Of a stretch of DNA of 64,000 nucleotides, positions 60,355 to 64,000 are shown one piece after another. Every line of letters begins with the position of its first letter. Within the stretch, counting starts at the first letter, position 1. A program made the translations under genes and the position numbers. Under the pieces are notes generated by a model. The model ran no database searches. It was not told where the DNA came from and saw only the letters and a program-made list of their open reading frames with translations. The stretch comes from Planococcus citri (Eukaryota; Arthropoda; Insecta; Hemiptera; Pseudococcidae): positions 71,771,350-71,835,349 of the forward strand of contig NC_088680.1 in the NCBI RefSeq assembly GCF_950023065.1. The letters run 5' to 3'.

Positions 60355-62319
60355 GATGTAGATTCGATTGTAAACAGATCAATTTCTATACAAATGTTTC
60401 ACAAAAAGTGCATCAATTCGTTCGTAAAAGGTTTTTACTTGATGAAAAGTCGATCTTCTCACGCACAATGCGCGAGTGTTTTTTTTTAAATGACCCAAGT
60501 TTGCGAAGAGTTTTTGGTATGTACTTACTTGGTAAGCGTGTACCTATCTACGATAAATTGCGGTTTAATTATTGGAAAATGCGTACATCGTCGGTGCGAG
60601 GGACGAAGTGATAGGGTGACAAACGTCGTAGCGAGCGAGCGTGCGGTCACGATTCACGATTCACGACTCGCGAATGTCGAGTATGACGAAAGAATTAAAA
60701 TTTTTTATGGTAGAACGTACGCCGATGCATCGTGCCGAGGTCGGCGGTCGTCGGTCGTCGGTCGTCGTCTCGAACATCTCGGCCATTTATTATTGCGAGC
60801 AGTTTGCCACGGTGGCACGCTGGTGTATTAGTAAATGAAATGTAGGAAACGGAAATAAAATAATGGAAAGCGGCACTGCAAAGTTAAGAGCGAAAGAAAA
60901 GCGAAAAAAAAAAAAAGGAAAAAAAAAGAGGAAAAAAGTCAAAAAGGGGGAATAGCGAAGGCACCCTTGAAACGTTTTACCAACCGAGCAAGAGCGAGAG
61001 CGAAGGGCGAAGTGACGCGAATTTCTTCTTAACAACCAATGAGAGGCATTTGGGATGTTGTTATTTCCGCAACCGACGACGACGCCACCGACCCCGACGA
61101 CGTCGACGTCGCTGCCACGACGCGCCGCGCACGACCGCTGGTTACGCCGCATTATGTTCTTTCTCATTTTCTTCCACAGCAGCCAAAGCCGAAGCCGAAG
61201 CCGAAGCAAGAGCCAGAGTCAGCAGCTCCGACAACTTAACTTACGACGAGACGCCGATATTAGATCCTTGTTCGGCGGTTAAATTTATTCGAATTTACGT
61301 TAGTAGCGCACTCGCTTCGACTCACACCCCCGTCATGTCAGCCCCAGTTAGCTCTCGATTTGGACTCCTTGGGCTCTGGCTCTATAACCTCTCAGCCAAG
61401 GCACACCGCCGTCCCAAGTCTCGAGCCATAATGCCCGTGTATAACAACTACAAATATTAAAAATGAATTACCTACTCTCCCCTCGCTCTCGCTGGTCATT
61501 ATCGAGCATCTGTTTTATTGGGAAATTGCCTTTTCAAAAGCTCTAGCTCTATAGCTCGTTTGTTACGCTCGCGCTCTCTTCGACCCACTGTCCCACCCCA
61601 CCCCACCCCGCCGCGCCGTACTCGCGCTCCTACGTATTTATCCGACCGCTTCGGCTTCGGTGTTTTTATTTCACGCTGCTATGCTCGACAAATCTTCAAG
61701 TACCTTTTAATCGACTCTCGCATCTTGCCATCTTATCGATATCTCCTCTACGAGTATAAATGATACGTACGAGTACTCGTATGTGGTGCTGTGGTAATTT
61801 CTGCGGTGTACATTAGGCTTAAGTGTTGGAGAGAGATAATCTGCTCTTTCATCGACAATGTTATTCTCCTGTAACACTCGATGCCCGTTATTACCACTCG
61901 AGGGAATTTCCACTCCTTTAGCAAATTAATAAGCTTTTTTGATGATAATGCTACGATAAATATTCTATTATGTAGATTGTATTTTAGGAGAAAATAAAGA
62001 CCAGCGGAAGGAGGAGAGAGGGGAGGGTGAAACAGCAGCTATGAGTTTTTCAATTTATTCTTATGTATGTATCATCGCAAACGGAGCACCGAAGAAAATT
62101 TTCAAAAAATTGATCTGGACTAGCTCGATTCATCACTTTAATCGCAGCAGTGTTTGTAGACTAGCAAAAGTTGAATCTTGTGCATGATTTTTTGATACAA
62201 CAAGGAAGATTATAACAACCCGACTTTTGATAGGCCTGTCAAGGAAAGATGAAAATTTAGGCGCACAGTGCTCGATTAATTTTCAAGAAAACAAGTTACT
62301 AAGAAATTACTAAAAATAA
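60355..62319. other. No gene seen; CpG/trinucleotide-rich patches
   Basis: GC-rich patches at about 60590-60800 (GTCGTCGGTCGTCGGTCG), 61060-61250 (CGACGACGACGCCACCGACC, GCCGAAGCCGAAGCCGAAG) and 61560-61640. Several overlapping open frames here are arginine-rich artefacts. No paired-domain exon on the minus strand. Confidence 0.4.
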
Positions 62320-63123
62320 CTTTTGGATTACTTTTTTTCAAATTTTGGTTACCAACGTTACCTTTTTTTTTTTTCAATTTTCGAAAGTCCAATTTTTCCA
62401 AACATTGTCAGAGTCTCGCTTTTTTCCAAAAATAGACTGACTTTTTCAATTTTTCCAAAAAGCCTCGTTCCTCGCAAAAAATCTCAAAAAGTTTCATTTT
62501 TACACAAGAATAGTCCAGTCTCGCTTTTTTTTAAAATTGCGAAAATGTACATGTCACTATTTTGCCAGTTAGTAATTGCCTAAATGCTCCACTGTTTGCA
62601 AAAAATTGTCAAAACATATCGCTTTTTAATAATTTCACCTTTTCCCCCAAAAAATTAAGTAGGTACCCAAAAGTCGAGCTTTTTTGACTAAAATTACCAA
62701 AACATCGCACTTTTTACCAAAAAATTACAAAATGGGCCAACTTGTTTGACAGAAAACGAGAAAAATCACTTTTTTTTGCTATTTATTGCCAAACAGATTT
62801 GACTATGCTGAAATTGTCCAAGTCTTTCTTTTTAACGAAAACTTTCACTTTTTATAGATTTGCTACTGAGTTTCACTTTTTTGTTTCAAAAATTACCCGA
62901 GATTCTTGCATTTTGTTTATTGTTAACCATGTCCGTTTTTTCAAAATCAAAATCTCCAAAATGTTTCGCTTTTTTTTCCAAAAATTGTTGAAAATTGTGT
63001 AATGTACCTTTTCTTTTTTTTTTAGCAAAAATTGCAAAAAGCTCTTCTTCAGCTAAAATTCTTAGAAGTCTCGCATTTTGCCTGAAATTTAGAAATTTTC
63101 ACTTTAATACTAAAAATTACATA
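62320..63123. repeat. RepD block 9, abutting RepA copy 6
   Basis: TTTTTCCAAAAATAG, AAAAAGCCTCGTTCC and TTTTGCCAGTTAGTAATTGC units; passes without a gap into truncated RepA. Confidence 0.68.
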
Positions 63124-64000
63124 GAAATCTCATATTTTGCGTTTCAACATAGGTCTTGCACGAAATTTTTCAAACTTTACAAAGGTAGATCGAAAGATCA
63201 TGCAAAAATTTATCACCTGTCAAAATTTCAAGTGCTTAAAAGTGCGTTTTTCGATTTTTGGTGAATTTTTGAAAATCGAATTTAGGCCAAAAATGAGGGA
63301 AAAATCAAAATTTTACCAAATTGACCAAGAAAGCTAAAATTTGAGATATACCCTATTTTTGACATGCCAAATCGATTGAAAACGGTTTCAATCCGTTTTG
63401 AGCAGTTCTGGAGCCTCCAGCAGATTTTTGAAACTCGAAATTCCCACAAAATTCCATCAAATTGGAGTTGTAATGCTAAAATTTATTCTAAAAACTAATT
63501 TCAATACGCTACGAAGTACTGCAGGTGAATTTCAGGTCGTTTTGGAGCCTCCAGCGACTTTTTTAAAATTCCTGAAGCCTCCAGCAGATTTTTGAAACTT
63601 TAAATATCCCAAAATTTCATCAAACTGAGATGGAGAATCGAAATTCATTCTGCAAACTAATTTCAATACGCTACGAAGTTGACTGCTGGTGGATTTCAAG
63701 TCGTTTTGGAGCCTCCAGCGACTTTTTGAAAGGTTGTATGGCTTTTTTTTTGGAAAATTGAAATTTCCTAAAAGTAGCTGGAAGCTTTAAAACCATTTGA
63801 AACCACCTTGTAGGCTGCCAAGTAAATTTCAGCTTGCCAACTCCATTTGATAAATTAATGTTGGGGAAATTTCCAGTTTCAAAAAACTACTGGAGGCTCC
63901 AGTAATTTTCAAAAAAGTCGCTGGAAGCTCTAAACTGACTTGAACCCAGCTGGAGTCGTCTTTAGAGGGTGTTAAAATTGGAGTGTAGAGTAAATTTCAG
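63124..64000. mobile_element. RepA copy 6, left end lost, runs off the window
   Basis: Homology begins abruptly inside the left arm at CATATTTTGCGTTTCAACAT, directly after a RepD block, and continues through the central GGAGCCTCCAGCGAC units into the right arm at the window edge. The left TIR and first ~170 bp are absent. Confidence 0.82.

Noticed and set aside
60790..61209. 139-codon minus open frame with LRLRLWLLW start and poly-F tail
   Set aside because: Repeat-derived at both ends (GCCGAA run and poly-A stretch).
61050..61460. 136-codon arginine-rich plus open frame
   Set aside because: Overlaps long frames in the other two plus frames and the minus strand over a CGACGA/GCCGAA repeat; typical shadow of a trinucleotide-rich patch.
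13109..63595. Recurrent 60-92-codon open frames (for example 13109-13333, 19077-19301, 44666-44890, 56557-56781, 18907-19185) with similar protein sequences
   Set aside because: They are the same RepA module read in both arms and both strands; frames break between copies and there is no domain. Repeat, not gene family.
54960..64000. sv exon with the PAI half of the paired domain
   Set aside because: Searched the minus strand for GGVNQLGGVF and RQLRVSHGCVSKI-type codons; none seen, so it is placed outside the window.

Overview
Eukaryotic, almost certainly insect, genomic DNA. It is AT-rich, exons are small with consensus splice sites and introns reach 13 kb. Most of the rest is non-autonomous repeats. 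The only gene I recognise is a Pax2/5/8-class transcription factor on the minus strand, orthologous to Drosophila shaven (sv, D-Pax2). Its second paired-domain exon and octapeptide are nearly identical to insect sv. Interspersed GGTACCTA and TACGAGTA words make a hemipteran (mealybug/scale type) plausible, but that is inference.

Gene layout (minus strand, 5' to 3'): exon a 54753-54950 (C-terminal RED half of the paired domain), exon b 41080-41441 (end of the paired domain, Q/N tract, octapeptide YSINGILG, His run), exon c 34915-35012, exon d 34081-34429, exon e 33760-33990, exon f 33536-33654 (stop). All five junctions keep frame and have GT/AG borders, giving 451 visible residues. The promoter, start codon and N-terminal PAI half are not in the window and should lie beyond 64000.

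Repeat layout (names are mine). RepA: six copies of a hairpin-like element with TIRs beginning GTCCGGCATATGACAATAGG, TA flanks and a poly-C tract. RepB: a 1.7 kb element with CAAGGGAACCTCTTGAGG termini and TTA flanks just beyond the sv stop, plus an older copy at 2.6-4.0 kb and remnants. RepC: an inverted repeat at 37075-38464 with ~590-bp arms that look identical over ~520 bp, inside an sv intron. RepD: degenerate TTTTTGCCAAAAATTG blocks, often flanking or hosting RepA and RepC. RepE: decayed relatives of RepA. RepG: a ~110-bp GTTCGCAAGTTACGAACCTGCG family near 24-26.4 kb. There are also two TA-flanked MITEs (47389-47590, 59451-60352), a TTCGCGAA minisatellite (58888-59440) and a tRNA-like sequence (25526-25587). 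RepA, RepB and RepE share the short palindrome CTGGAGGCTCCAG.

The rest (1-1200, 4-5.4, 8.3-11, 14.2-16.4, 17-18.7, 21.8-23.9, 27-30.4, 42.7-44.3, 46.1-49, 51.4-52.7, 53.3-54.7 and 60.4-62.3 kb) is non-coding as far as I can see. I saw no rRNA, functional tRNA, CRISPR array or intact transposase.
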